From contig CP064999.1 of the NCBI GenBank assembly GCA_016700115.1, forward strand, positions 806,001-870,000: a stretch of DNA of 64,000 nt, given 5' to 3'. Under the pieces are notes generated by a model. That model was not told the DNA's origin. It did not search any database and worked only from the letters and a program-made list of their open reading frames with translations. Positions within the stretch are counted from its first letter, which is position 1, and each line of letters starts with the position of its first letter. The translations under genes and the position numbers were made by a program. Positions 11,801 to 26,800 of the stretch are shown here, one piece after another. The stretch is from Sphingobacteriales bacterium. Lineage in GTDB: Bacteria; Bacteroidota; Bacteroidia; Chitinophagales; UBA2359.

Positions 11801-14800
11801 GCGGTCGCATCCGGTCCGCTTGAAGTCCAGGTGCCGCCCGGTGTTGCTCCAGCGTTCAGGTAGTTGGTCAAATCAAACGGTAAGTCTGCACTGCCTAAAC
11901 AGAACTCAACTCCCGGACTTGGATCTAAAGTTGCATCCACAGGTGCATAAACTGCCATAAATTCAGTACTCGGGCTGCCGCAACCGCCTGCTGCAGGTTG
12001 GTAATCTATCTGTACCAAACCTGTGAAGTCGGCTGCAGGGGTATAGATATTGCCTGCTATTGTGCCGGCACCAACTGTTACCAATGTCCATTCACCTCCG
12101 CCTAATGCAGTGTATGCAGCCAGGTTAAAGTTATCTTCTGCACACCATGCATCCGGCAAATCGAAGCCTGTTTCCGTCGCTCCGGTGATAGTAATCAATG
12201 CCTGATCGGTGTCTGTATCACATGGTGCAGGAGCTCCAGTAAAACCGGTCAGAGAATAGCTAACATTGATCGTATAAGGTGGTGTAAGCCCTGGAGGTAT
12301 GGTATAGAACAACACATCATTGCTGATGCTGACGTTGGCGGCTGGTATGGTTGATCCTACTGCCTCATAAGCCCATAATCCACCGGGGGTCGTACCATCT
12401 AAGTTAAAGCCTGCAATCGTGTTGGGGATCATCATGGATGACAAGTTCACCATACCGCTCGGGCTTTCACAGATTGTTACATCTTCTATGGTTGCATTGA
12501 GCGGTGGATGTACATATACCTGGAATCCATCGCTGTCTGTACATACTCCATTTGTAACTGTGTAAATCAAAGAATACCACCCGGCTACAACAGGAGCAAA
12601 GTCTGTGCTTCCCAACGGGAATGGATTTGCACCGTCAGGACCAATGATGGTCCATGTACCACCAACAGTCGTTCCAGGTCCGTATAAGTTGCTCAATTCA
12701 AATGGCGTATCGGTAAGCATACACAAATCGGAGGGCACACCTGTCAAAGTTGCATCAACTCCTTCTGATACGGTAATAAACTCGGTCATCGGAACACCGC
12801 AACCGCCTTCACCAGGTTGGTATCGTATTTCTAAGGTCGAAGCACCACCTGCATAAGCCAATGTGCCTACGGTTACCACACCGCCGGGTATCACTACGCC
12901 GGTTGCAGGTACACTCGGTACACCGTTCTCACTCATTAAGTACCAGGTTCCGCCGCCAACTGCCGTGTAGTTAGACAAATCAATGTCACCACTATCTTCA
13001 CACCAGGTTGATGGAAGGTCAAAGCCTGTTTCTGTCGCTCCGGTGATAGTAATCAATGCCTGATCGCTATCTGTATCACATGGCGCCGGCGCTCCAAAAA
13101 ATCCGTTTAAGGTATAGCTTACATTGATAGTATAAGGTGGGGTAAGTCCTGACGGTATCGTAAAGGTCAACACATCATTGCTGATGGTTACATTAGAAGC
13201 CGGTATTGTTGAACCTACTGCTTCATAAGCCCATACACCACCCGGAGTTGTTCCGTCTAAGTTAAAGCCTGCTATGGTGTTCGGTATCATCATGGATGAC
13301 AAGTTCACCATACCGCTTGGGCTTTCACAGATTGTTACATCTTCTATGGTTGCATTTAGCGGTGGATGTACATAAACCTGGAATCCATCGCTGTCAGAAC
13401 ATACTCCGTTTGTAACTGTGTAAATCAATGAGTACCATCCGGCTACAACAGGCGCAAAGCCTGTGCTTCCCAACGGGAATGGATTTGCTCCGTCAGGACC
13501 AATGATGGTCCATGTACCACCAACAGTCGTTCCAGGTCCGTATAAGTTGCTCAATTCAAATGGCGTATCGGTAAGCATACACAAATCGGAGGGCACACCT
13601 GTCAAAGTTGCATCAACTCCTTCTGATACGGTAATAAACTCGGTCATCGGAACACCGCAACCGCCTTCACCGGGTTGGTATCGTATTTCTAAGGTCGAAG
13701 CACCACCTGCATAAGCCAATGTGCCTACGGTTACCACACCGCCGGGTATCACTACGCCGGTTGCAGGTACACTCGGTACACCGTTCTCACTCATTAAGTA
13801 CCAGGTTCCGCCGCCAACTGCCGTGTAGTTAGACAAATCAATGTCACCACTATCTTCACACCAGGTTGATGGTAGGTCAAAGCCTGTTTCTGTCGCTCCG
13901 GTGATAGTAATCAATGCCTGATCGCTATCTGTATCACACGGTGCGGGGGCACCGGGTAAACCGTTTAAAGTATAGCTAACATTGATAGTATAAGGTGGGG
14001 TAAGTCCTGACGGTATCGTAAAGGTCAACACATCATTGCTGATGGTTACATTAGAAGCCGGTATTGTTGAACCAACTGCTTCATAAGCCCATACACCACC
14101 CGGAGTTGTACCGTCTAAGTTAAACCCTGCTATGGTGTTCGGTATCATCATGGATGACAAGTTCACCGTACCGCTTGGGCTTTCACAGATTGTTACATCT
14201 TCTATGGTTGCATTGAGTGGCGGATGTACATATACCTGGAACCCGTCACTGTCCGTGCATACTCCGTTTGTAACTGTGTAAATCAAAGAATACCATCCGG
14301 CTACAATTGGTTCGAAGTTTGTGCTTCCCAACGGGAACGGATTTGCTCCGTCAGGACCAATGATTGTCCAGGTTCCGCCTACTGTCGTCGTCGGACCATA
14401 TAAGGTACTCAGGTCTAACGGGGTATCGGTAAACATACACAAATCATCAGGTACGCCGGTTAACGTTGCATCTACAGGTGCATATACTTGCATGAACTGG
14501 GTGCTCGGACTTCCACAACCACCTGCTGCAGGTTGGTAATCTATCTGTACCAAGCCCGTGAAGTCGGCTGCAGGAGTATAGATACTGCCCGTTATCGTTC
14601 CGGCTCCAACTGTTACGAGTGTCCATTCACCACCACCCAATGCTGTGTAGGCCGACAAATCAAAGTCGCCTTCTGCACACCAGGCATCCGGTAAATCAAA
14701 GCCCGTTTCCGTCGCTCCGGTAATAACGATAGTTGCTTCAGTAAATGTAGTTGCACATGGTGTTGTTGCGCTGCTTCCTGTTACCGTATATCTTACAGTT

Positions 14801-17800
14801 ACTGTGTACGGCGGGGTGCCGCTCGGCAAGATCGTGTAAACCAACTGAGTGCCAGACGGGCTTAACGTTGCACTGGCTATGCCCGTGCTGCTTTCTATCG
14901 TAAATGTGCCGCCAACTGTAGTTGTTGGAGTAAGCATTGCTTCTAAGTTAATCGTGCCGCTCGGACTTTCACAAACCGTGATGTCTTCAATCGTAGAATC
15001 CAACGCCGGGTAAACCGTTACCACGATGCTTTCGCTGTCGCTGCATACGCCGTTGCTCACACTGTAAGTCAATACATATACACCGGGTAAACTCGGGTTA
15101 AAGGTCGTACCGCTTACTGCGGTTGCATCCGGTCCGCTTGATGTCCAGGTGCCGCCTGTCGTCGTGCCGGCGGTATAGTAAGTCGTTAAATCAAAGGGTA
15201 AATCTCCACTGCCCAAACAGAACTCATCCGGGGTGGCTACCAAAGTTGCATCCACCGGTGCATAAACTGCCATAAATTCAGTACTCGGACTTCCGCAGCC
15301 ACCTGCTGCAGGTTGGTAATCCATCTGTACCAAGCCCGTGAAGTCCGCTGCAGGAGTATAGATACTGCCCGTTATCGTTCCGGCTCCAACTGTTACGAGT
15401 GTCCATTCACCACCACCCAATGCTGTGTAGGCCGACAAATCAAAGTCGCCTTCTGCACACCATGCATCCGGCAAATCAAAGCCCGTTTCCGTCGCTCCGG
15501 TGATGACAATGGTTGCAACAGTTGTTGTCGTCGCACAGGGTGCTGTCGCGCTTCCACCTGTTACCGTATATTCTACCTCAATTGTATATGGCGGTGTTCC
15601 ACTCGGTAATATCGTATATACCAACTGGGTGCCTGACGGGCTTAAAGTCGCACTCGCTACTCCCGTTAGTGTTCCTATGCTAAACGTTCCGCCTCCTGTC
15701 GTGGATGGGGTCATCATTGCACTCAGGTTGATCGTGCCGCTCGGACTTTCACAGACCGTGATGTCTTCAATCGTAGAATCCAACGCCGGGTAAACCGTTA
15801 CCACGATGCTTTCACTGTCGCTGCATACGCCGTTGCTCACACTGTAAGTCAATACATATACACCGGGTAAACTCGGGTTAAAGGTCGTACCACTTACTGC
15901 GGTTGCATCCGGTCCGCTTGATGTCCAGGTGCCGCCTGTCGTCGTGCCGGCGGTATAATAAGTCGTTAAATCAAAGGGTAAATCTCCACTGCCCAAACAG
16001 AACTCATCCGGGGTGGCTACCAAAGTTGCATCCACCGGTGCATAAACTGCCATAAATTCAGTACTCGGACTTCCGCAGCCACCTGCTGCCGGTTGGTAAT
16101 CTATCTGTACCAAACCTGTGAAGTCGGCTGCAGGGGTATAAGTACTGCCTGCTATTGTTCCGGCTCCTACGGTTATCAAAGTCCATTCACCACCGCCTAC
16201 TGCTGTGTATGCCGACAAGTCAAAGTCGCCTTCTGCACACCATGCATCCGGCAGGTCATAGCCTGTTTCCGTTGCTCCGGTGATGACGATGGTTGCAACA
16301 GTTGTCGTTGTTGCACAAGGCACTGTCGCACTGCCGCCTGTTACCGTATATTCTACCTCAATTGTGTAGGGCGGTGTTCCACTCGGTAATATCGTATATA
16401 CCAACTGGGTGCCTGACGGACTTAAAGTCGCACTCGCTACTCCCGTTAGTGTTCCTATGCTAAACGTTCCGCCTCCTGTCGTGGATGGGGTCATCATTGC
16501 ACTCAGGTTGATCGTGCCGCTCGGACTTTCACAGACCGTGATGTCTTCAATCGTAGAATCCAACGCCGGGTAAACCGTTACCACGATGCTTTCACTGTCG
16601 CTGCATACGCCGTTGCTCACACTGTAAGTCAATACATATACACCGGGTAAACTCGGGTTAAAGGTCGTGCCGCTTACTGCAGTCGCATCCGGTCCGCTTG
16701 AGGTCCAGGTGCCGCCCGGTGTTGCTCCTGCGTTCAGGTAGTTGGTCAAATCAAACGGTAAGTCCGCGCTGCCTAAACAGAACTCAACTCCCGGACTGGG
16801 ATCTAAGGTTGCATCCACAGGTGCATATACCCACATAAATTCAGTACTCGGGCTTCCGCAGCCACCTGCTGCCGGTTGGTAATCTATCTGTACCAAACCT
16901 GTGAAGTCGGCTGCAGGGGTATAGATACTGCCTGCTATTGTTCCGGCTCCTACGGTTATCAGTGTCCATTCACCACCGCCTACTGCTGTGTATGCCGACA
17001 AGTCAAAGTCGCCTTCTGCACACCATGCATCCGGCAGGTCATAGCCTGTTTCCGTTGCTCCGGTGATGACAATCGTTGCTACTGTTGTCGTTGTTGCACA
17101 AGGCACTGTCGCACTGCCGCCTGTTACCGTATATTCTACCTCAATTGTGTAGGGCGGTGTTCCACTCGGTAATATCGTATATACCAACTGGGTGCCTGAC
17201 GGACTTAAAGTCGCACTCGCTACTCCCGTTAGTGTTCCTATGCTAAACGTTCCGCCTCCTGTCGTGGATGGGGTCATCATTGCACTCAGGTTGATCGTGC
17301 CGCTCGGACTTTCACAGACCGTGATGTCTTCAATCGTAGAATCCAACGCCGGGTAAACCGTTACCACGATGCTTTCACTGTCGCTGCATACGCCGTTGCT
17401 CACACTGTAAGTCAATACATATACACCGGGTAAACTCGGGTTAAAGGTCGTGCCGCTTACTGCGGTCGCATCCGGTCCGCTTGAGGTCCAGGTGCCGCCC
17501 GGTGTTGCTCCTGCGTTCGTGTAATTATTCAAATCAAATGGTAAGTCTGCACTGCCTAAACAGAACTCAACTCCCGGACTAGGATCTAAGGTTGCATCCA
17601 CAGGTGCATATACCCACATAAATTCAGTACTCGGGCTACCGCAGCCACCTGCTGCCGGTTGGTAATCTATCTGTACCAAACCTGTGAAGTCGGCTGCAGG
17701 GGTATAGATACTGCCTGCTATTGTTCCGGCTCCTACGGTTATCAAAGTCCATTCACCACCGCCTACTGCTGTGTAGGCCGACAAGTCAAAGTCGCCTTCA

Positions 17801-20800
17801 GCACACCATGCATCCGGCAGGTCATAGCCTGTTTCCGTTGCTCCGGTGATGACGATCATGGCTACTGTTGTCGTTGTTGCACAAGGCACTGTCGCACTGC
17901 CGCCTGTTACGGTATATTCTACCTCAATTGTGTAGGGCGGTGTTCCACTCGGTAATATCGTATATACCAACTGGGTGCCTGACGGGCTTAAGGTCGCACT
18001 CGCTACTCCCGTTAGTGTTCCTATGCTAAACGTTCCGCCTCCTGTCGTGGATGGGGTCATCATTGCACTCAGGTTGATCGTGCCGCTCGGACTTTCACAA
18101 ACTGTTACATCTTCTATGGTAGAATCCAATGCCGGGTAAACTGTTACCACGATGCTTTCGCTGTCGCTGCATACGCCATTGCTCACACTGTAAGTCAATA
18201 CATATACACCGGGTAAACTCGGGTTAAAGGTCGTGCCGCTTACTGCGGTTGCATCCGGTCCGCTTGAAGTCCAGATGCCGCCCGGTGTTGCTCCTGCGTT
18301 CAGGTAGTTGGTCAAATCAAATGGTAAGTCTGCACTGCCTAAACAGAACTCAACTCCCGGACTAGGATCTAAGGTTGCATCCACAGGTGCATAAACTGCC
18401 ATAAATTCAGTACTCGGGCTACCGCAGCCACCTGCTGCAGGTTGGTAATCTATCTGTACCAAACCTGTGAAGTCGGCTGCAGGGGTATAGATACTGCCTG
18501 CTATTGTTCCGGCTCCTACGGTTATCAAAGTCCATTCACCACCGCCTACTGCTGTGTATGCCGACAAGTCAAAGTCGCCTTCGGCACACCATGCATCCGG
18601 CAGGTCATAGCCTGTTTCCGTTGCTCCGGTGATGACAATCGTTGCTACTGTTGTTGTTGTTGCACAAGGCACTGTCGCACTGCCGCCTGTTACGGTATAT
18701 TCTACCTCAATTGTGTAGGGCGGTGTTCCACTCGGTAATATCGTATATACCAACTGGGTGCCTGACGGGCTTAAGGTCGCACTCGCTACTCCCGTTAGTG
18801 TTCCTATGCTAAACGTTCCGCCTGTTGTCGTTGATGGGGTCATCATCGCAGTCAAGTTGATCGTGCCGCTCGGACTTTCACAGACTGTGATGTCTTCGAT
18901 CGTAGAATCCAACGCCGGGTAAACCGTTACCACGATGCTCTCGCTGTCGCTGCATACGCCATTGCTCACACTGTAAGTCAATACATATACACCGGGTAAA
19001 CTCGGGTTAAAGGTCGTGCCGCTTACTGCAGTCGCATCCGGTCCGCTTGATGTCCAGGTGCCGCCCGGTGTTGCTCCTGCGTTCAGGTAGTTGGTCAAAT
19101 CAAACGGTAAGTCTGCACTGCCTAAACAGAACTCAACTCCCGGACTGGGATCTAAGGTTGCATCCACAGGTGCATATACCCACATAAATTCAGTACTCGG
19201 GCTTCCGCAGCCACCTGCTGCCGGTTGGTAATCTATCTGTACCAAACCTGTGAAGTCGGCTGCAGGGGTATAGATACTGCCTGCTATTGTTCCGGCTCCT
19301 ACGGTTATCAAAGTCCATTCACCACCGCCTACTGCTGTGTATGCCGACAAGTCAAAGTCGCCTTCTGCACACCATGCATCCGGCAGGTCATAGCCTGTTT
19401 CCGTTGCTCCGGTGATGACAATCGTTGCTACTGTTGTCGTTGTTGCACAAGGCACTGTCGCACTGCCGCCTGTTACCGTATATTCTACCTCAATTGTGTA
19501 GGGCGGTGTTCCACTCGGTAATATCGTATATACCAACTGGGTGCCTGACGGGCTTAAGGTCGCACTCGCTACTCCCGTTAGTGTTCCTATGCTAAACGTT
19601 CCGCCTGTTGTCGTTGATGGGGTCATCATCGCAGTCAAGTTGATCGTGCCGCTCGGACTTTCACAGACTGTGATGTCTTCGATCGTAGAATCCAACGCCG
19701 GGTAAACCGTTACCACGATGCTCTCGCTGTCGCTGCATACGCCATTGCTCACACTGTAAGTCAATACATATACACCGGGTAAACTCGGGTTAAAGGTCGT
19801 ACCGCTTACTGCATTAGCATCCGGTCCGCTTGAGGTCCAGGTGCCGCCTGTCGTCGTGCCGGCGGTATAATAGGTCGTTAAATCAAAGGGTAAATCTCCA
19901 CTGCCCAAACAGAACTCATCCGGGGTGGCTACCAAAGTTGCATCCACAGGTGCGTAAACTGCCATAAATTCAGTACTCGGGCTGCCGCAGCCACCTGCTG
20001 CAGGTTGGTAATCTATCTGTACCAAACCTGTGAAGTCGGCTGCAGGGGTATAGATACTGCCTGCTATTGTTCCGGCTCCTACGGTTATCAAAGTCCATTC
20101 ACCACCGCCTACTGCTGTGTAGGCCGACAAGTCAAAGTCGCCTTCGGCACACCATGCATCCGGCAGGTCATAGCCTGTTTCCGTTGCTCCGGTGATGACG
20201 ATGGTTGCAACAGTTGTCGTTGTTGCACAAGGCACTGTCGCACTGCCGCCTGTTACGGTATATTCTACCTCAATTGTGTAGGGCGGTGTTCCACTCGGTA
20301 ATATCGTATATACCAACTGGGTGCCTGACGGGCTTAAGGTCGCACTCGCTACTCCCGTTAGTGTTCCTATGCTAAACGTTCCGCCTGTTGTCGTTGATGG
20401 GGTCATCATCGCAGTCAAGTTGATCGTGCGCTCGGACTTTCACAGACTGTGATGTCTTCGATCGTAGGATCCAACGCCGGGTAAACCGTTACCACGATGC
20501 TCTCGCTGTCGCTGCATACGCCATTGCTCACACTGTAAGTCAATACATATACACCGGGTAAACTCGGGTTAAAGGTCGTACCGCTTACTGCATTAGCATC
20601 CGGTCCGCTTGAGGTCCAGGTGCCGCCTGTCGTCGTGCCGGCGGTATAATAGGTCGTTAAATCAAAGGGTAAATCTCCACTGCCCAAACAGAACTCATCC
20701 GGGGTGGCTACCAAAGTTGCATCCACAGGTGCGTAAACTGCCATAAATTCAGTACTCGGGCTGCAGCAGCCACCTCGCCGCAGGTTGGTAATCTATCTGT

Positions 20801-23800
20801 ACCAAACCTGTGAAGTCGGCTGCAGGGGTATAGATACTGCCTGCTATTGTTCCGGCTCCTACGGTTATCAAAGTCCATTCACCACCGCCTACTGCTGTGT
20901 AGGCCGACAAGTCAAAGTCGCCTTCGGCACACCATGCATCCGGCAGGTCATAGCCTGTTTCCGTTGCTCCGGTGATGACGATGGTTGCAACAGTTGTCGT
21001 TGTTGCACAAGGCACTGTCGCACTGCCGCCTGTTACCGTATATTCTACCTCAATTGTGTAGGGCGGTGTTCCACTCGGTAATATCGTATATACCAACTGG
21101 GTGCCTGACGGACTTAAAGTCGCACTCGCTACTCCCGTTAGTGTTCCTATGCTAAACGTTCCGCCTCCTGTCGTGGATGGGGTCATCATTGCACTCAGGT
21201 TGATCGTGCCGCTCGGACTTTCACAGACCGTGATGTCTTCAATCGTAGAATCCAACGCCGGGTAAACCGTTACCACGATGCTTTCACTGTCGCTGCATAC
21301 GCCGTTGCTCACACTGTAAGTCAATACATATACACCGGGTAAACTCGGGTTAAAGGTCGTGCCGCTTACTGCGGTTGCATCCGGTCCGCTTGAGGTCCAG
21401 GTGCCGCCCGGTGTTGCTCCTGCGTTCGTGTAATTATTCAAATCAAACGGTAAGTCTGCACTGCCTAAACAGAACTCAACTCCCGGACTGGAATCTAAGG
21501 TTGCATCCACAGGTGCATATACCCACATAAATTCAGTACTCGGGCTACCGCAGCCACCTGCCGCAGGTTGGTAATCTATCTGTACCAAACCTGTGAAGTC
21601 GGCTGCAGGGGTATAGATACTGCCTGCTATTGTTCCGGCTCCTACGGTTATCAGTGTCCATTCACCACCGCCTACTGCTGTGTATGCCGACAAGTCAAAG
21701 TCGCCTTCGGCACACCATGCATCCGGCAGGTCATAGCCTGTTTCCGTTGCTCCGGTGATGACAATCGTTGCTACTGTTGTTGTTGTTGCACAAGGCACTG
21801 TCGCACTGCCGCCTGTTACTGTATATTCTACCTCAATTGTGTAGGGCGGTGTTCCACTCGGTAATATCGTATATACCAACTGGGCGCCCGACGGACTTAA
21901 GGTCGCACTCGCTACTCCCGTTAGTGTTCCTATGCTAAACGTTCCGCCTCCTGTCGTGGATGGGGTCATCATTGCACTCAGGTTGATCGTGCCGCTCGGA
22001 CTTTCACAGACCGTGATGTCTTCGATCGTAGAATCCAACGCCGGGTAAACCGTTACCACGATGCTTTCGCTGTCGCTGCATACGCCGTTGCTCACACTGT
22101 AAGTCAATACATATACACCGGGTAAACTCGGGTTAAAGGTCGTGCCGCTTACTGCGGTAGCATCCGGTCCGCTTGATGTCCAGGTGCCGCCCGGTGTTGC
22201 TCCTGCGTTCGTGTAATTATTCAAATCAAACGGTAAGTCTGCACTGCCTAAACAGAACTCAACTCCCGGACTTGGATCTAAGGTTGCATCCACAGGTGCA
22301 TATACCCACATAAATTCAGTACTCGGGCTACCGCAGCCACCTGCCGCAGGTTGGTAATCTATCTGTACCAAACCTGTGAAGTCGGCTGCAGGGGTATAGA
22401 TACTGCCTGCTATTGTTCCGGCTCCTACGGTTATCAAAGTCCATTCACCACCGCCTACTGCTGTGTATGCCGACAAGTCAAAGTCGCCTTCTGCACACCA
22501 TGCATCCGGCAGGTCATAGCCTGTTTCCGTTGCTCCGGTGATGACGATGGTTGCAACAGTTGTCGTTGTTGCACAAGGCACTGTCGCACTGCCGCCTGTT
22601 ACGGTATATTCTACCTCAATTGTGTAGGGCGGTGTTCCACTCGGTAATATCGTATATACCAACTGGGTGCCTGACGGACTTAAAGTCGCACTCGCTACTC
22701 CCGTTAGTGTTCCTATGCTAAACGTTCCGCCTCCTGTCGTGGATGGGGGTCATCATCGCACTCAGGTTGATCGTGCCGCTCGGACTTTCACAGACCGTGA
22801 TGTCTTCAATCGTAAGATCCAACGCCGGGTAAACCGTTACCACGATGCTTTCACTGTCGCTGCATACGCCGTTGCTCACACTGTAAGTCAATACATATAC
22901 ACCGGGTAAACTCGGGTTAAAGGTCGTGCCGCTTACTGCGGTAGCATCCGGTCCGCTTGATGTCCAGGTGCCGCCCGGTGTTGCTCCTGCGTTCGTGTAA
23001 TTATTCAAATCAAACGGTAAGTCTGCACTGCCTAAACAGAACTCAACTCCCGGACTGGAATCTAAGGTTGCATCCACAGGTGCATATACCCACATAAATT
23101 CAGTACTCGGGCTACCGCAGCCACCTGCCGCAGGTTGGTAATCTATCTGTACCAAACCTGTGAAGTCGGCTGCAGGGGTATAGATACTGCCTGCTATTGT
23201 TCCGGCTCCTACGGTTATCAGTGTCCATTCACCACCGCCTACTGCTGTGTATGCCGACAAGTCAAAGTCGCCTTCGGCACACCATGCATCCGGCAGGTCA
23301 TAGCCTGTTTCCGTTGCTCCGGTGATGACAATCGTTGCTACTGTTGTTGTTGTTGCACAAGGCACTGTCGCACTGCCGCCTGTTACTGTATATTCTACCT
23401 CAATTGTGTAGGGCGGTGTTCCACTCGGTAATATCGTATATACCAACTGGGCGCCTGACGGACTTAAGGTCGCACTCGCTACTCCCGTTAGTGTTCCTAT
23501 GCTAAACGTTCCGCCTCCTGTCGTGGATGGGGTCATCATTGCACTCAGGTTGATCGTGCCGCTCGGACTTTCACAGACCATGATGTCTTCAATCGTAGAA
23601 TCCAACGCCGGGTAAACCGTTACCACGATGCTTTCGCTGTCGCTGCATACGCCGTTGCTCACACTGTAAGTCAATACATATACACCGGGTAAACTCGGGT
23701 TAAAGGTCGTGCCGCTTACTGCGGTAGCATCCGGTCCGCTTGATGTCCACGTTCCGCCCGGTGTTGCTCCTGCGTTCGTGTAATTATTCAAATCAAACGG

Positions 23801-26800
23801 TAAGTCCGCGCTGCCTAAACAAAACTCAACTCCCGGACTGGGATCTAAGGTTGCATCCACAGGTGCATATACCCACATAAATTCAGTACTCGGGCTACCG
23901 CAGCCACCTGCTGCCGGTTGGTAATCAATTTGCACCAATCCGCTGAAGTTTGGAGCGGGGGTATAAATATTTCCTAAAATAGTTCCTGCTGTTCCATCTA
24001 CCAAACTCCACTCACCACCACCAAGAGCTGTATAATCTTCCAAATCAAAGGTGCCTTCGGCACACCATGCATCGGGCAAATCAAAGCCTGTTTCCGTCGC
24101 TCCGGTAATGACGATGGTTGCAACAGTTGTTGTTGTTGCACAAGGCACTGTCGCACTGCCGCCTGTTACTGTATATTCTACCTCAATTGTGTAGGGCGGT
24201 GTTCCACTCGGTAATATCGTATATACCAACTGGGTGCCTGACGGACTTAAAGTCGCACTCGCTACTCCCGTTAGTGTTCCTATGCTAAACGTTCCGCCTC
24301 CTGTCGTGGATGGGGTCATCATCGCACTCAGGTTGATCGTGCCGCTCGGACTTTCACAGACTGTGATGTCTTCAATCGTAGAATCCAATGCCGGGTAAAC
24401 CGTTACCACGATGCTTTCACTGTCGCTGCATACGCCGTTGCTCACACTGTAAGTCAATACATATACACCGGGTAAACTCGGGTTAAAGGTTGTACCGCTT
24501 ACTGCAGTCGCATCCGGTCCGCTTGATGTCCACGTTCCGCCCGGTGTTGCTCCTGCGTTCGTGTAATTATTCAAATCAAACGGTAAGTCCGCACTTCCAA
24601 GACAGAATTCAACTCCCGGACTTGGATCTAAGGTTGCATCCACAGGTGCATATACCCACATAAATTCAGTCGACGGGCTTCCGCATCCACCGGCAACCGG
24701 TTGGTAATCAACTTGCACCAATCCGCTGAAGTTTGGAGCGGGGGTATAAATATTTCCTAAAATAGTTCCTGCTGTTCCATCTACCAAACTCCACTCACCA
24801 CCACCAAGAGCTGTATAATCTTCCAAATCAAAGGTGCCTTCGGCACACCATGCATCCGGCAAATCAAAGCCAGTTTCCGTCGCTCCGGTAATGACGATGG
24901 TTGCAACAGTTGTCGTTGTTGCACAAGGCACTGTCGCACTGCCGCCTGTTACTGTATATTCTACCTCAATTGTGTAGGGCGGTGTTCCACTCGGTAATAT
25001 CGTATATACCAACTGGGTGCCTGACGGACTTAAAGTCGCACTCGCTACTCCCGTTAGTGTTCCTATGCTAAACGTTCCGCCTCCTGTCGTGGATGGGGTC
25101 ATCATTGCACTCAGGTTGATCGTGCCGCTCGGACTTTCACAGACTGTAATGTCTTCAATCGTAGAATCCAACGCCGGATAAACCGTTACCACGATGCTTT
25201 CGCTGTCGCTGCATACGCCGTTGCTTACACTATAAGTCAATACATATACACCGGGTAAACTCGGGTTAAAGGTCGTACCGCTTACTGCGGTTGCATCCGG
25301 TCCGCTTGAGGTCCAAGTGCCACCCGGTGTTGCTCCTGCGTTCGTGTAATTATTCAAATCAAATGGTAAATCCGCACTTCCAAGACAGAATTCAACTCCC
25401 GGACTGGAATCTAAGATTGCATCCACAGGTGCATATACCCACATAAATTCAGTACTCGGGCTGCCGCAGCCACCTGCCGCAGGTTGGTAATCTATCTGTA
25501 CCAAACCTGTGAAGTCGGCTGCAGGAGTATAGATATTTAGTACTATTGTTCCGGCTGCTCCGTCAATCAAAGTCCATTCACCACCGCCTACTGCTGTGTA
25601 TGCCGACAAGTCAAAGTCGCCTTCGGCACACCATGCATCCGGCAAATCAAAGCCTGTTTCCGTCGCTCCGGTAATGACGATGGTTGCTACTGTTGTGGTC
25701 GTTGCACAAGGAACAGTTGCGCTGCCACCGGTTACTGTATATTCTACATCAATGGTATAAGGTGGGATTCCGCTTGGAAGGATGGTATAAACCAATTGAG
25801 TGCCTGACGGGCTTAGGTCTGCACTGGCAACTCCGTTGAAGCCTATGACGGCAAATGTTCCACCGGCAGTAGTAGTAGGAGTCATCATAGCAGTCAGATT
25901 GATTGTGCCGCTCGGACTTTCGCAAACCGTGATGTCTTCGATTGTAGAATCCAATGCCGGGTAAACCGTTACTACTACACTTTCACTGTCGTTACATACG
26001 CCGTTGCTCACGCTATAAATCAATACATAAGTTCCGGGCAATATCGGGTTGAAACTGGTACCACTTACTGCATTAGCATCCGGTCCGCTTGATGTCCACG
26101 TACCTCCGGGCGTTGTACCGCCTGTGTAATAATCTGTCAGGTTAAACGGTAAGTCGGCACTGCCAAGACAGAATTCATTAGGATTAGCTACCAAAGTTGC
26201 ATCAACCGGTGAATACAGCCAAATAAATTCGGAAGAAGGACTTCCACAACCTCCATCTACGGGTTGATAATCTATTTGAACAATACCGTCAAAGGTTGTT
26301 GAAGGGGTAAATATGCTTCCTGCTATTGTTCCTGCGCTTCCGGTTGCTAAAGTCCATTCGCCACCGCCAACTGCAGTATATAAATCAAGGTTTAATTCTT
26401 CATCTGCACACCAAGCATCAGGAAGGTCAAATCCTGTTTCGGTAGCTCCGGTGATGATGATGGTTGCTACTGTAGTTGTTGTTGCGCAAGGAATTGTCAA
26501 ACTGCCTCCTGTTACTGTATATTCTACATCAATAGTATAAGGTGGTGTGCCGCTCGGCAATATGGTATAAACCAATTGAGTACCTGACGGGCTTAAGGTT
26601 GCACTTGCAACTCCTGTAAAGCCTTGTACTGTAAAGGTTCCACCGGTTGTGGTGGCAGGAGTCAACATAGCTGCCAGGTTAACTGTTCCACTCGGACTTT
26701 CGCAAATAGTAATATCTTCTATTGTTGAATCTAATGCCGGATAAACCGTTACCACGATGTTCTCGCTGTCGCTGCATACACCATTGCTAACCGTATAGGT

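Noticed and set aside
14488..23431. Recurring 98-codon plus-strand frames, one per 780/783-bp unit
   Set aside because: They are exact shadows of the minus-strand repeat unit, have unnatural composition rich in Cys, Arg and Tyr, and recur only because the real gene repeats.
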